Shown piece after piece: positions 25,524-34,259 of a stretch of DNA of 64,000 bases (position 1 is the first letter of the stretch; the number at the start of each line of letters is the position of its first letter). The notes beneath the pieces were generated by a model, which ran no database searches, had not been told where the DNA came from, and saw nothing but the letters and a program-made list of their open reading frames with translations. Origin of the DNA: Solidesulfovibrio carbinolicus (GTDB lineage: Bacteria > Desulfobacterota > Desulfovibrionia > Desulfovibrionales > Desulfovibrionaceae); NCBI RefSeq assembly GCF_004135975.1, contig NZ_CP026538.1:3348001-3412000 (forward strand), read 5' to 3'. Position numbers and translations under genes: made by a program.

Positions 25524-26981
25524 TCAGACCAGCGGGTCCATGGGCAGGACGAAAAAGAAATTGTTGCCAAGCGCCGTGGCCTCGTAGCCCTCCACGCCGC
25601 CGTGCAGCCGCACCACCTCGCGGATGAAATACAGGCCGTGGCCAGTGCCGTACTCGCCCGAGGCGTTCTCGCCCCGCACGCCCTCCTCGAACAGATGGGC
25701 GGCGGTCTCGGGCGGAATGGCCGGACCAGAAGTAAAGACGTTGAGCTTGATGCCGTCCTTGCCCGGGCCGAAGAAATTCTCCTTGCGCTCCCAGCCAAAG
25801 GAAATAAAACGCCGCCGCTGGCCCGAAACCGGGTCCGTCACCTCGCGGGTGTACTTGACCGCGTTGGAAAAAAGATTGGCGTAAACCTGGCTAACCAGCC
25901 CGATGTCCACCACCACTTCGATTTCCTGGTCCGGCACGCCGCCCAGGGACGTGTCGATCTCAATGCCGCGCTCCTCGAAACGCGGCCGGTAACGCTCAAG
26001 CTGCAAGTCGATGACCTGTTTTTTGAAGTTGCAGGCCCGCTTCTCCAGCACGTAGCGCCCTTCCTCGAAGTGCGAACGCCGCAGGAGCGTCTCCAAAAAC
26101 AGACTCGTCTGCTCGTAATGGGTCAGTATCTGGCGATACTGGTCCATAAGCCCTTCGTGGATGTAACCGAGATCGCGCAAAAGCTTTTCCCGGGTGGCCG
26201 ACTCATCTTCTTCCAGGGCGGCCGCGGCGGCCGGCTCGGCCTCGCCCTCGAAAAACTGCTTGAGCTTCCATTCAAAAAATTTGAGCAGATCGATCTTGGA
26301 GCGCAGGCGCTTGTAATAGAGCTTGAAATAGATGTTGGGGACAATGACGTTGTGGCCGATGTCCTTGACCAGGCTGCGGATGAACTGGAGATGTTCCTTG
26401 TTCTTGGTGGCCAGGATACGGTTGTGCAACTGGTAGCCGAAGCGGTTGGCGTAGCGCTCGAAGAACAGCCGGTCGTGCTCGGAAAGCCGGCTGACTGGGT
26501 AGATTTCCAACATGCCGAAAACGTCTTCGCGCGGGGTGAAGGGCAGCTGGGAAATCAGCTCATGGTTGCCCTTGATGGGAATGAAAAGCCGGTCGTCGCG
26601 GATGGTGGTCTTGCGGGCAAAAGGCAGATCGGCCAGCTCGCCGGCATCGGCGTCGGCGCAGCTGTAGGCGCAGCGCCGGATCGCCCCGCTCTTGCTGTCC
26701 AGGACATAAAGGTTGCACTCGATGTCGAAAAACATCTTGGGGATGAGCAGACACACGGCATAGAGATGCTCGACCTGGGGGAATTCCTGGGCCAGATCGA
26801 AAAAGACGTTGAGCGAGATGCTCTGTTTGGTCGAGAAGTTGTAGGCCTCGTAGTCGTCCATCTTCTGATGGATGCGACGGGCCACGGCGTCGATGACCTG
26901 GCGGTCCAAAATGGCCGGGTCCCCGGCCGGGCCGGGATCGAACCCCATGCCGGCGACGTCGTCGTCCCAGGCGCTGGTCAT
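25524..26981 (-). CDS. Cytoplasmic sensor histidine kinase
   Basis: 485 residues with no membrane helix. Residues about 45-200 are GAF-like (LYAVCLLIPKMFFDIECNLYVLDSKSGAIRRCAY). A central helical region follows, with possible phospho-acceptor His in SLVKDIGHNVIVPN, and the C-terminal 140 residues are an HATPase (N box SNAVKYT, then GEYGTGHGLYFIREVVRLHGG). The H box is not canonical, so autophosphorylation should be checked. GGAGG is 7 bases before ATG 26981. No response regulator is adjacent. Confidence 0.78.
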   Translation of the reverse strand: MTSAWDDDVAGMGFDPGPAGDPAILDRQVIDAVARRIHQKMDDYEAYNFSTKQSISLNVFFDLAQEFPQVEHLYAVCLLIPKMFFDIECNLYVLDSKSGAIRRCAYSCADADAGELADLPFARKTTIRDDRLFIPIKGNHELISQLPFTPREDVFGMLEIYPVSRLSEHDRLFFERYANRFGYQLHNRILATKNKEHLQFIRSLVKDIGHNVIVPNIYFKLYYKRLRSKIDLLKFFEWKLKQFFEGEAEPAAAAALEEDESATREKLLRDLGYIHEGLMDQYRQILTHYEQTSLFLETLLRRSHFEEGRYVLEKRACNFKKQVIDLQLERYRPRFEERGIEIDTSLGGVPDQEIEVVVDIGLVSQVYANLFSNAVKYTREVTDPVSGQRRRFISFGWERKENFFGPGKDGIKLNVFTSGPAIPPETAAHLFEEGVRGENASGEYGTGHGLYFIREVVRLHGGVEGYEATALGNNFFFVLPMDPLV

Positions 26982-27010
26982 CGGGAACCCTCCGGGTAGC
27001 GGTTTATTTC

Positions 27011-27039
27011 ACAATACGCCCGAAGCCGGCCAAAGACAA
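27011..27039 (-). promoter_or_regulatory. Sigma-70 promoter of the sensor kinase
   Basis: On the minus strand TTGTCT (27039-27034), a 17-base spacer and TATTGT (27016-27011) make a reasonable promoter about 30 bases before the kinase ATG. Confidence 0.5.
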
Positions 27040-27227
27040 TACGATCCCGGCGTGACGGCCATAAAACCGCCACGCGACGATTGCATGGAGCCGGGCCGGA
27101 CGCGGCCGCCCGGCCCGCTCGCGGCACCTCCCGCAAACAATACGATAGTATTTTTTAAGAAAAATCAACTACCGCATACAGCTGTCTACGTCGCGCCATG
27201 GGCGCTTTTCATGGACGCGACATACGG

Positions 27228-27932
27228 TCAGTCGATGCGAATTTCGACCGGTCCCGGCCCGAATCCCTTGAGTTCGGAGACCATCCCCCGGATGCCCGAG
27301 GCCAGGATGCGCTCCACGAAGGGGTTGAGCGTAAGCCGCCGCCCGCCCACGCTGACAGCCATGGCCACCTGGGTGGTGGCGCAGTCGCCCGGCGTGGCCC
27401 GGCCGGCCATGATGTCAACGGCCAGGCTGGCGCAGTCGTCCCGGCCGCAGGCGGCGCAGTCCAGGGCCGGCAGGACGAATCCCCGCTCAAGGGCCAGATC
27501 GGCCAGGGCGGCAACGGATTCGATGTGGGGCAGCCCCGGGGCGCGCACCTCGCCGAAGGTTCCCAGCACCAGTCCCGGGTCGGACAGCTGAGCCGCCTCG
27601 GCCGGTTCGCGCAGCACCAGCACGCGCGGAGCCACGGCGTGTTCGCGTCCACCTTCCATGACCAGCACCTCGCCGTCGAGCAGGGCCAGCATGTCCGAGA
27701 GCTTGCGCGGGGTGTTAAAAAACAGCGCGCTCTCCTTTCCGGCCACGGCCCCCACGGTGCGGCAGTGGGCCATGAACCGGTCGGTGTCGGTATCTTCCTT
27801 GTCGATGCCCGGGTTGTGCGTGCACTTGAGCGCGCACGGAGCCACGCCCCGGCCGGCCAATTCGGCCAGCAGGGCCGCGCACAGGGTGGTCTTGCCGGAT
27901 TTTTTAAATCCCAGAATCTGGACGCCCTTCAT
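27228..27932 (-). CDS. mobB: MobB-like molybdopterin-guanine dinucleotide biosynthesis protein
   Basis: 234 residues. An N-terminal P-loop (GFKKSGKTTLCAALLAEL) and a VMEGGR region match MobB GTPases, which assist guanylation of Mo/W-pterin cofactor. The C-terminal half carries CAACGRDDC and a later Cys, resembling a small Fe-S segment found in SRB MobB-like proteins. It is the last gene after tupABC, tying tungstate uptake to cofactor completion, as needed for formate dehydrogenases. It starts 99 bases after tupC. Confidence 0.82.
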   Translation of the reverse strand: MKGVQILGFKKSGKTTLCAALLAELAGRGVAPCALKCTHNPGIDKEDTDTDRFMAHCRTVGAVAGKESALFFNTPRKLSDMLALLDGEVLVMEGGREHAVAPRVLVLREPAEAAQLSDPGLVLGTFGEVRAPGLPHIESVAALADLALERGFVLPALDCAACGRDDCASLAVDIMAGRATPGDCATTQVAMAVSVGGRRLTLNPFVERILASGIRGMVSELKGFGPGPVEIRID

Positions 27933-28031
27933 GGCGTTTTCTCCTTGCAGGGGTTGTTGTCAGGCCCAGACGCCGCCGCGTCGCCGTGGCCGGCCAAGTC
28001 GAAAAGCGGAGTCGGCCCATCCCGGGCGACG

Positions 28032-28724
28032 TCAGGCGGCCGGCTGGGGCCAGTCGGCGTGGCCGATCTCGCGCGCGGGCGCGGCGAGCTGACCGTCGCG
28101 AATCCACAGCATGTCGTCGCAGATGGCTTTGAGCCACTCGTGGTCGTGGCCGCTGATGACCAGGGTCGTGCCGTGGCGCTCCCGGGCGGTGGTCACGGCC
28201 CGGCGCACCAGTTCGGCGCTGTCGCGGTCGAGGTTGGCCGTGGGTTCGTCCAGAAGCAGCGCCCGGGGCCGCAAGGCCAGCCGGGCGGCCAGGGCCACGC
28301 GTTTGACCTCGCCGCCGGAAAGCTGATGCCACATGCGTCCGGCGAACCGGGCCGGATCAAGGCCGACCAGGGCCAGGGCCGAGGCCACGCGTTCGGCCAC
28401 ATCCGACGCGCCGCGCGCCTCCAGCCCAAAGGCCACGTTGGCCCGCACCGAACGCTTGAGCAGATACGGTTCCTGGGGAAAACAGGTCACCTCGCCGCGA
28501 AGGGCGTACTCGCGGCCCCCGGTCGGCTCGCCCCGGTAGAGAATCGTGCCCTGGGCCGGCGTTTCGAGAAAGGCGAGCAAACGCAGCAAGGTTGATTTGC
28601 CGCCGCCGTTTGGCCCCACAAGCCCGATGATCGCGCCCTCGGGCACGGCCAAGCCGTCAAGGCGCAACACCTCGCGCCCGCCGTAGCGCTGCACCACGCC
28701 TTGCAGTTCGTAGAGGGCGCTCAT
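28032..28724 (-). CDS. tupC: Tungstate ABC transporter ATP-binding protein
   Basis: 230 residues, ABC ATPase. Walker A GPNGGGKSTLL, signature LSGGEVKRVALA, Walker B RALLLDEPTANLD, H-loop SGHDHEW. It energises tungstate import with TupB and TupA. The ATG overlaps the tupB stop by four bases (ATGA). Specificity is taken from the neighbouring TupA. Confidence 0.9.
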   Translation of the reverse strand: MSALYELQGVVQRYGGREVLRLDGLAVPEGAIIGLVGPNGGGKSTLLRLLAFLETPAQGTILYRGEPTGGREYALRGEVTCFPQEPYLLKRSVRANVAFGLEARGASDVAERVASALALVGLDPARFAGRMWHQLSGGEVKRVALAARLALRPRALLLDEPTANLDRDSAELVRRAVTTARERHGTTLVISGHDHEWLKAICDDMLWIRDGQLAAPAREIGHADWPQPAA

Positions 28725-29416
28725 GCGGCCGACCGGCGGCGAAAGGCCGAAGCAGCCAGGTTGACGGCAAAGGCAATGATCATAAGCACGATCCCCAGGG
28801 CGATGCCGGTGGCGAATTCCCCCTTGCCGGTCTCCAGGGCGATGGCCGTGGTGATGGTGCGGGTGGACCACTTGATGTTGCCGCCAAGCATCATGGAAAT
28901 ACCGATTTCGGAGAAGATACGTCCAAAGGCGGCGGTGGCGGCGAGCAAAAGCCCGAAACGGGCCTCGCCCAGGGTGGCGAAGAAGACCTGCCTGGGGCCG
29001 GCCCCGAGCGTCAGCAGGGTGGGCCGCAGCCGGGGGTCGAGGTTTTCCACGGCCTGGGCGGTCAGGGCAATGACGATGGGCAGCCCCAGGATGGTGAGCC
29101 CCACGGCCATGCCCGGCACGGTGAACAACAGGCCCAACTCGCCAAGGGGGCCGCGCCGGGAAATGAAGGCGTAGACCACCAGGCCGATGACCACCGTCGG
29201 AAAGGCCAAAAAGGTTTCCACCACCATCCGAATGGTGCGCTTGCCGGGAAAATCGCCGTAGCCCAGCGCAAATCCTGCCGGCGTTCCCAGTACCAGCGTG
29301 GCGGCCACGGCTTCCAGGGAGACTATCACGGTGGTCCAGACGGCGGAAAAGGTGGCGGGATCGCCGCCCAGGAGCAGTTCGAGCGCCTGGCGCAAGCCGT
29401 CGAGGATGTAATCCAT
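28721..29416 (-). CDS. tupB: Tungstate ABC transporter permease
   Basis: 231 residues with five to six helices and the permease EAA-type loop (ENLDPRLRPTLLTLGAGPRQVFFATLGEARFGLL). The end LGGNIKWSTRTITTAIALETGKGEFATGIALG matches TupB. Inner membrane partner of TupC. It lies 69 bases after tupA, with a strong hairpin between, and overlaps tupC. Confidence 0.9.
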   Translation of the reverse strand: MDYILDGLRQALELLLGGDPATFSAVWTTVIVSLEAVAATLVLGTPAGFALGYGDFPGKRTIRMVVETFLAFPTVVIGLVVYAFISRRGPLGELGLLFTVPGMAVGLTILGLPIVIALTAQAVENLDPRLRPTLLTLGAGPRQVFFATLGEARFGLLLAATAAFGRIFSEIGISMMLGGNIKWSTRTITTAIALETGKGEFATGIALGIVLMIIAFAVNLAASAFRRRSAA

Positions 29417-29432
29417 GGGGTATTTTGGCAGT

Positions 29433-29465
29433 CGGGCGCGCCGGCGTCAACGGCCGGCGCGCCCG
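29433..29465 (-). promoter_or_regulatory. Perfect 12-bp hairpin between tupA and tupB
   Basis: Arms 29433-29444 and 29454-29465 are exact inverted repeats (CGGGCGCGCCGG and its complement) around a 9-base loop, with no following T-run. Position just 3' of the binding-protein gene suggests mRNA stabilisation or partial termination, giving more TupA than TupBC. Confidence 0.6.
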
Positions 29466-29485
29466 CTTGTGGTTTGGCTGTCGCG

Positions 29486-30319
29486 CTATTTGGCGGCGTT
29501 GGGGGTGAAAAGCTTCTTGCCCTTGACCGTGAAGTCCCCGACGACCTTCTGGCCCTTGGGCGAGGCCAGCCAGTCGGCAAAAATCACGGCCTCCTTGACC
29601 TTCACCTTCTCGCATTTGGCCGGGTTGACCGGAATGACGCTGTACTGGTTGAGCAGCGGCTTGTCACCCTCCACCAGCACCGCCAGGGCCGGCTTGCCCT
29701 TAGCCTGATCCTCGTAAGAGATGTACGTGCCCCGATCAACCAGGGTGTAGCCCTTGCGTTCGCCGGCCATGTTGAGGGTGGCCATCATGCCCTGGCCGGC
29801 CGAGACGTACCAGGTCTCCTTGTCGGGCAGCGCCAGCCCCGCGCCCTTCCACAAGGACTGTTCCATCTTGTGGGTGCCGGAATCGTCGCCGCGGCTGATG
29901 AAGGGGGCCTTGGCGGCAGCGATGGCGGCCAGAGCTTCCCCGGCCGTCTTGCCCTTGATCTTGGCCGGGTCCTCGGCCGGACCGACGACGATGAAGTCGT
30001 TGTACATGACTTCGGTGCGTTTGGTCCCGTTGCCCTCTTCCACGAATTTCTTCTCGGCCGCCGGGGCGTGGACGAGCAGCACGTCCACATCGCAGTTCTT
30101 GCCGTGCTCCAGGGCCTTGCCGGTGCCTACGGCCACCCATTTGAGCTCGATGCCCGTGTCTTTCTTGAAGGCCTCGCCCAGCACCGGCAAAAGCCCGGTA
30201 TCGTCGGTGCTTGTGGTGGTGGCCATCATGAGCGGCTCGCCGGCGGCCAGGGACGAACCAGCAAAGAACAAGGACAGGGACAAGACCAGAATCAACCGGA
30301 CAAACATGGTTGCATGCAT
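29486..30319 (-). CDS. tupA: Tungstate-binding periplasmic protein
   Basis: 277 residues. Signal peptide (about 1-24, LILVLSLSLFFAGSSLAAG). Oxyanion-binding motifs of the TupA family are present: TTTSTDDTGLL near the mature N-terminus and SRGDDSGTH in the middle. These discriminate tungstate strongly from molybdate in characterised members. GAGGAG is six bases before ATG 30319. First gene of tupABC-mobB. The AT-rich upstream region (30320-30380) likely holds its promoter and operator, but the 30-bp dyad seen before the TunR-like gene was not found there. Confidence 0.92.
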   Translation of the reverse strand: MHATMFVRLILVLSLSLFFAGSSLAAGEPLMMATTTSTDDTGLLPVLGEAFKKDTGIELKWVAVGTGKALEHGKNCDVDVLLVHAPAAEKKFVEEGNGTKRTEVMYNDFIVVGPAEDPAKIKGKTAGEALAAIAAAKAPFISRGDDSGTHKMEQSLWKGAGLALPDKETWYVSAGQGMMATLNMAGERKGYTLVDRGTYISYEDQAKGKPALAVLVEGDKPLLNQYSVIPVNPAKCEKVKVKEAVIFADWLASPKGQKVVGDFTVKGKKLFTPNAAK

Positions 30320-30580
30320 CGTGCGCTCCTCTGTCAAATTTAACTTAACACAATAACTACAGTGACATAGAATCTCTCACATGGCAAGACGACGCACTGC
30401 CGGTCGGTTAGCAGATCCCCCTCCGCCGACTTGATTCAACGCCAAACCCGCCTTGACTGCACGGCTCCTCGCCAGGACCGTCGCAACTGCCGGCTCCTGG
30501 AGCGGCCAACCTTGAGCGCTTGACCGACCACGGCAAACAAACCGGCGTCCAAATTTCTCAAAAAAAAACGCTTTGCCGCC

Positions 30581-30607
30581 TAATGGGATCATTAAAGCAT
30601 CCGATAG
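30581..30607 (+). promoter_or_regulatory. Upstream sigma-28-like promoter
   Basis: TAATGGGA (30581-30588), 11 bases, TCCGATAG (30600-30607), then G. It follows the sigma-28 consensus TAAAGTTT-N11-GCCGATAA fairly well and is exactly 200 bp upstream of the better site. It would start a flagellin transcript with a leader near 390 bases, or a separate short RNA. Confidence 0.5.
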
Positions 30608-30780
30608 GAGTCATGAACAGCCTGCATTCTACATGTCTCCTGCAATACCCCAGCATTGCCAAGCCAAACAGTTGAAATTTCGTGCATCATTCCACGGATC
30701 TTTCCCATACCCGGGAGGCTTCGATGCGTTTCAGCTCTCTGCTTTACACTATTTTTCCCTATTTCAGAAAAAATAATGGC

Positions 30781-30807
30781 TAAAGGGTTTTTCGGAGCCG
30801 CCGATAG
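30781..30807 (+). promoter_or_regulatory. Flagellin sigma-28 (FliA) promoter
   Basis: TAAAGGGT (30781-30788), 11 bases, GCCGATAG (30800-30807): a near-consensus sigma-28 site. Transcription would begin about 30815, giving a leader of about 190 bases before the flagellin ATG. Confidence 0.85.
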
Positions 30808-31003
30808 GTGAGTCAAAGCAGCTGCCACTGAAGGCAAAGCCGCTTGAAAGATTTCCTGGTAAAGGAGGCTCACCATACAGGATCAACCTTCGGGAGCAAA
30901 CCGGCGCAAGCCGTAGTCGTCAAAAACACCCCATGCCGCCGGCGAAGCTCTCGCCTTCATGGGAAACAAGCTGGATGCACACACTTTTCAAGGAGGAAAA
31001 GCC

Positions 31004-31903
31004 ATGTCGCTCGTTATCAACCACAATATGATGGCCGCCAACGCCGCCCGTAACCTGTCCAACTCGTACGGTGCGCTGGCCACTTCGACCCAGAGGCTGT
31101 CTTCGGGCCTTCGCATTAACACCGCAGCCGACGACGCCGCCGGCCTTGCCATCCGCGAGCTTATGCGGGCCGACATTTCCGCCATCAACCAGGGCGTGCG
31201 CAACGCCAACGACGCCATCTCCATGATCCAGACGGCGGACGGCGCGCTCCAGGTCATCGATGAAAAGCTCATCCGCATGAAGGAACTGGCGGAACAGGCT
31301 TCCACCGGCACCTACACCTCGGACCAGCGTCTTATCATCGACTCGGAATACCAGGCCATGGCTTCGGAAATCACCCGAATCGCCAACGCCACGGACTTCA
31401 ACGGCATCTACCTGCTCAACGGCAACCTGTCCGGCGCCACCCACAATGGTTCCGCCTCGGTTTCCACCGGCAAGATGAAGGTGCATTTCGGCTCCGGCAA
31501 CGAGTCCTCGGAAGACTACTACTACGTCCAGATCGGCACCTCCACCGCTTCGGCCTTCGGCCTGGGCATCGGCGCCGCGTCCTCCACCGACCAGGCCGGA
31601 CGCAGCATCTCCACCCAGCAGCTGGCCCAGCTCGCCCTCGACGCCATCAAGGACGCCATCGTCTCCAAGGACAAGATCCGCGCCAACCTCGGCGCGCTGC
31701 AGAACCGGCTGGAGAACACCATCTCCAACCTGCAGATCCAGGCCGAAAACCTCCAGGCCGCCGAGTCGCAGATCTCCGACGTCGATGTGGCCACGGAAAT
31801 GACCCAGTTCGTGCGCAACCAGATCCTGACCCAGTCGGCCGTTGCCATGCTGTCCCAGGCCAACTCCATGCCGAAGATGGCCATGCAGCTCATCGGCGGT
31901 TAG
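31004..31903 (+). CDS. fliC: Flagellin
   Basis: 299 residues, a short flagellin. The conserved D0/D1 ends are present: SLVINHNMMAANAARNLSNSYGALATSTQRLSSGLRINTAADDAAGLAI at the N-terminus and the C-terminal coiled region ending SQANSMPKMAMQLIGG. The variable middle (about 150-200) is small and Ser/Thr/Gly-rich, offering possible glycosylation sites. AGGAGG lies 7 bases before ATG 31004. Driven by a sigma-28 promoter. The only flagellin in the window. Confidence 0.96.
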   Translation: MSLVINHNMMAANAARNLSNSYGALATSTQRLSSGLRINTAADDAAGLAIRELMRADISAINQGVRNANDAISMIQTADGALQVIDEKLIRMKELAEQASTGTYTSDQRLIIDSEYQAMASEITRIANATDFNGIYLLNGNLSGATHNGSASVSTGKMKVHFGSGNESSEDYYYVQIGTSTASAFGLGIGAASSTDQAGRSISTQQLAQLALDAIKDAIVSKDKIRANLGALQNRLENTISNLQIQAENLQAAESQISDVDVATEMTQFVRNQILTQSAVAMLSQANSMPKMAMQLIGG

Positions 31904-32239
31904 TAGCCAGCCGGCCCGCCAGCAAACACCAAGAGCCCGCCCGGGAAACCAGGCGGGCTTTGTCGTGCACACGAAACAATCAAGACTTGAGGGAATGCTT
32001 TGAGCCGGCCGCAGCAAATCCAGGAAGAGACGACCGGATCATCGCCGTTGCGACGCTGGACAGGACGGAGACGTCAAGGGGAATCGACAGCATAGGCCAA
32101 CGACAGGTCCATCCCTGGCTCGAAAACTTCAAAAGCCGTGGCCGACACAGCCTGACTCTCAGGCGGTATGCACAGGCAAGAGGCTCAGCCTCTTGTCCAG
32201 CATGAGGCTTCGCCCGGACGCCCCCGCCGCGATAGGACC
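31904..32239. other. Intergenic region after flagellin
   Basis: 336 bases between convergent flagellin and sulfotransferase genes. It holds the flagellin terminator (31935-31963) and a perfect palindrome CAAGAGGCT-C-AGCCTCTTG (32177-32195), possibly the 3' hairpin of the sulfotransferase message. No gene seen. Confidence 0.5.
31935..31963 (+). terminator. Flagellin terminator
   Basis: Stem GCCCGCC (31935-31941) and GGCGGGC (31952-31958) followed by TTT. A modest T-run, but position 30 bases after the flagellin stop supports it. Confidence 0.7.
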
Positions 32240-33076
32240 TTACTTCGGCAGCCTGATCTCGCCCGGCTGCATTCCGCTTTTTTTATCGAGAAGCTCACAT
32301 AGTCTTTGATACTTGGCATTCATCGTCATGAAGGCTTTGATTTCACCAGGCGTCACAACACGTTTGGAAGTAAGCCTGTCGTTAAAAAGCGCACATGCAA
32401 ACTGATATAATTCAATATCAAGAGCATTATACCGTGTAGCCACCTCGACATCATGAGAAGAAAGCGTCTTTTTGCATTTTTCTGACAAGACATTTCTTCT
32501 TTCATACAGGATATTTTTCAAGGACAATACTTTGCTCAACATCACAAGACTCTCGTCAAACCGTTCCTGTATGCCAAAAAAAACAAACTGCTTTTCAAGA
32601 TGTCGTTTAGCCTGAGACAGCGCCTTCTGACGTGCGCCCGATGAAGCCAAGTCTTCCCCGGAAATCGCACGCGTCATGAAATTTTTGCCCTTATACCGTA
32701 CTTTACTCAAGTCGCTGGTTATATAATCCACAAAAGACATGTTGTTTTTATGTATAATTTCGTACATTTGACTATATTTCCACTGCTTCAAGAAAAAATA
32801 CTCAGATTGCATGCGTGCCAATGGTTCACGCAAAAAAGTAAACACCTTGACGTCAGAAGAATATATTTGAGGAGGATCGTAATTTTGCAGTAAAATATGA
32901 CCTTGTATAAGCTTTAACTTTTGGAAGTTTTCGAGCAAAATTTCTTTGTACTGTTCAAACTCCTCTTTCTTGTACAGAGATAAAATTGCATCTTTCTCAA
33001 AATTTTGCGACAAGATTGTATTAAGCGTCGTCCCGGCTGTTCTCGGTATATGAAGAAAACAAAAAGGCTTATGCAT
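32240..33076 (-). CDS. Sulfotransferase-family protein
   Basis: About 278 residues. The two PAPS-binding motifs are visible: FLHIPRTAGTTLN (5'-phosphosulfate loop) near the start and TFLREPLARMQSEY (3'-phosphate loop) about residue 80. It would sulfate a glycan, lipid or protein. The gene is much richer in A+T than its neighbours, suggesting transfer. ATG 33076 gives the usual short start MHKPFCFLHIPRTAGTT; ATG 33100 is possible and has a weak AGG. It faces the flagellin gene, so modification of flagella or surface glycan is a guess by position only. Confidence 0.8.
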   Translation of the reverse strand: MHKPFCFLHIPRTAGTTLNTILSQNFEKDAILSLYKKEEFEQYKEILLENFQKLKLIQGHILLQNYDPPQIYSSDVKVFTFLREPLARMQSEYFFLKQWKYSQMYEIIHKNNMSFVDYITSDLSKVRYKGKNFMTRAISGEDLASSGARQKALSQAKRHLEKQFVFFGIQERFDESLVMLSKVLSLKNILYERRNVLSEKCKKTLSSHDVEVATRYNALDIELYQFACALFNDRLTSKRVVTPGEIKAFMTMNAKYQRLCELLDKKSGMQPGEIRLPK

Positions 33077-33282
33077 AATGCACCATAAGCAGCGAAGCAT
33101 AGTCGACCTGACTTAAAATGCTCATCTGCAACGGACCGTATTTCAACATATTAAAGGGGAAAATGGTTACGATAAAAATTGCTTATCCCATCCATGGTCT
33201 TTCGGATTGACCACCGATGGAGCCAGGGTTTCCACCTGCCGAGCTGTTCATACACAACTTATCGACATAATGGCAAATCGGT

Positions 33283-34173
33283 CTAGGCGAAACCACAAAT
33301 CTTGAGAAAAGCGCGTAATGCCGGAAAAAGATACCGTTTTCCATGATGGATCACATAGAAACTGCGCCGCATGTCCAAATGCGGCACGTCCAGACCCGCT
33401 ACGGTTCCCCGCTCCAAATACGCCCTGGCAGCCAAAGTGGATACGGCGGCCACCCCTAGTCCAGCCTCAACGCATTCAAGAACGGCCAGCGAAGAATGCA
33501 CGACCAGCACCGGGGTGATGTCCCGAATATCCAAACCGCCCTTGGCAAAGGACGCCTCCAATGTCTGGCGCGTGCCTGACCCCTGCTCACGCATGATCCA
33601 GGGCAAACCGGCCAAACGGTCCTGCCACCCGCTCCCGGTCAAGTCCGGCAAGGGCAGGGAGGCCGGCACCACGACAACCAGGGCGTCATCAAGATAAGGC
33701 AGGCTGACCAATTCGGGATATGACGCTGGCGCGCCGACAATGCCAACATGGACCGTGCCATCGGCCACTTTTTGCGCGATCTCGCTAGAGTCGCCGCCGG
33801 TCATGTCCACCTGGACCTCGGGATAGGCGGCCACGTAGCGGGCCACCAAGCGGGGGATGATGTAGTGGGCCGGTATGGTGCTGCCGCCGATGACCAGTTC
33901 GCCGGCCACGCGGGCGGACAGGGCCATGATGTCGGCCTTGGCATGGTCGAGCTGGGTGAAGATGGTGGTGCAGTAGCGGTAGAGCACGTCGCCGGCCTGA
34001 GTCGGCAGCACGGTCCGGCCGAGACGGTCGAAGAGCTGGGTTTCGAGTTCTTCTTCCAGAGCGGAAATATGCGCGCTGATGGTGGGCTGGGACAGCAGCA
34101 ACTCTTCGCCGGCTCGGGAAAAACTGCGGAGCTCGTAGACTTTGGCAAAGGCCTGGAGCCGTCGTACATCCAT
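33283..34173 (-). CDS. LysR-family regulator, CysB-like/selenium-metabolism type
   Basis: 296 residues. N-terminal HTH (MDVRRLQAFAKVYELRSFSRAGEELLLSQPTISAHISALEEELETQLFDRLGR), then a type 2 periplasmic-binding fold with SGTRQTLEASFAKGG. The type resembles the LysR regulator found with selenium-metabolism genes in sulfate reducers, but no sel gene is near. ATG 34173 is used; a second ATG nine bases upstream touches the GGGGG ribosome site. It stands between the sulfotransferase and the ribosomal operon end. Confidence 0.82.
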   Translation of the reverse strand: MDVRRLQAFAKVYELRSFSRAGEELLLSQPTISAHISALEEELETQLFDRLGRTVLPTQAGDVLYRYCTTIFTQLDHAKADIMALSARVAGELVIGGSTIPAHYIIPRLVARYVAAYPEVQVDMTGGDSSEIAQKVADGTVHVGIVGAPASYPELVSLPYLDDALVVVVPASLPLPDLTGSGWQDRLAGLPWIMREQGSGTRQTLEASFAKGGLDIRDITPVLVVHSSLAVLECVEAGLGVAAVSTLAARAYLERGTVAGLDVPHLDMRRSFYVIHHGKRYLFPALRAFLKICGFA

Positions 34174-34214
34174 ATTGACCATGCCCCCTATCGAAAAACC
34201 TGATCGATCTGGTC

Positions 34215-34246
34215 AAAAAAAAGCAGGGCCTCAAGGGCCCTGCTTT
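34215..34246 (-). terminator. Terminator of the ribosomal superoperon
   Basis: Stem AAGCAGGGCC (34221-34230) and GGCCCTGCTT (34236-34245), with a minus-strand run of eight Ts (A-run 34215-34222). It lies about 15 bases past the rplQ stop. Confidence 0.92.
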
Positions 34247-34259
34247 GGCGCAGTCTGCT

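Larger units (their letters stand above)
30320..31003. other. Long divergent region tupA / flagellin
   Basis: 684 bases. The left end is the tup promoter area. The right part holds two sigma-28-like promoters (30581-30607 and 30781-30807) and a flagellin leader of about 190 bases. The leader has GGA-containing sites at 30863, 30882, 30895, 30960 and 30972 and the ribosome site AAGGAGG (30990-30996), plus a CCATG/CATGG stem (30931-30962). No credible gene; a 20-codon frame at 30613-30675 has a ribosome site too close to its ATG. Confidence 0.5.

Noticed and set aside
30320-30380. Copy of the 30-bp TunR-like dyad before tupA
   Set aside because: TGTCAC is present but the second arm and 14-base spacing do not match; claiming an operator would be guesswork.
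30613-30675. 20-residue leader peptide in the flagellin control region
   Set aside because: AGGAG is only two bases from the ATG and the frame has no recognisable features.
32240-33100. Genomic island
   Set aside because: Only one AT-rich gene is involved; no integrase, tRNA boundary or direct repeats were found around it.
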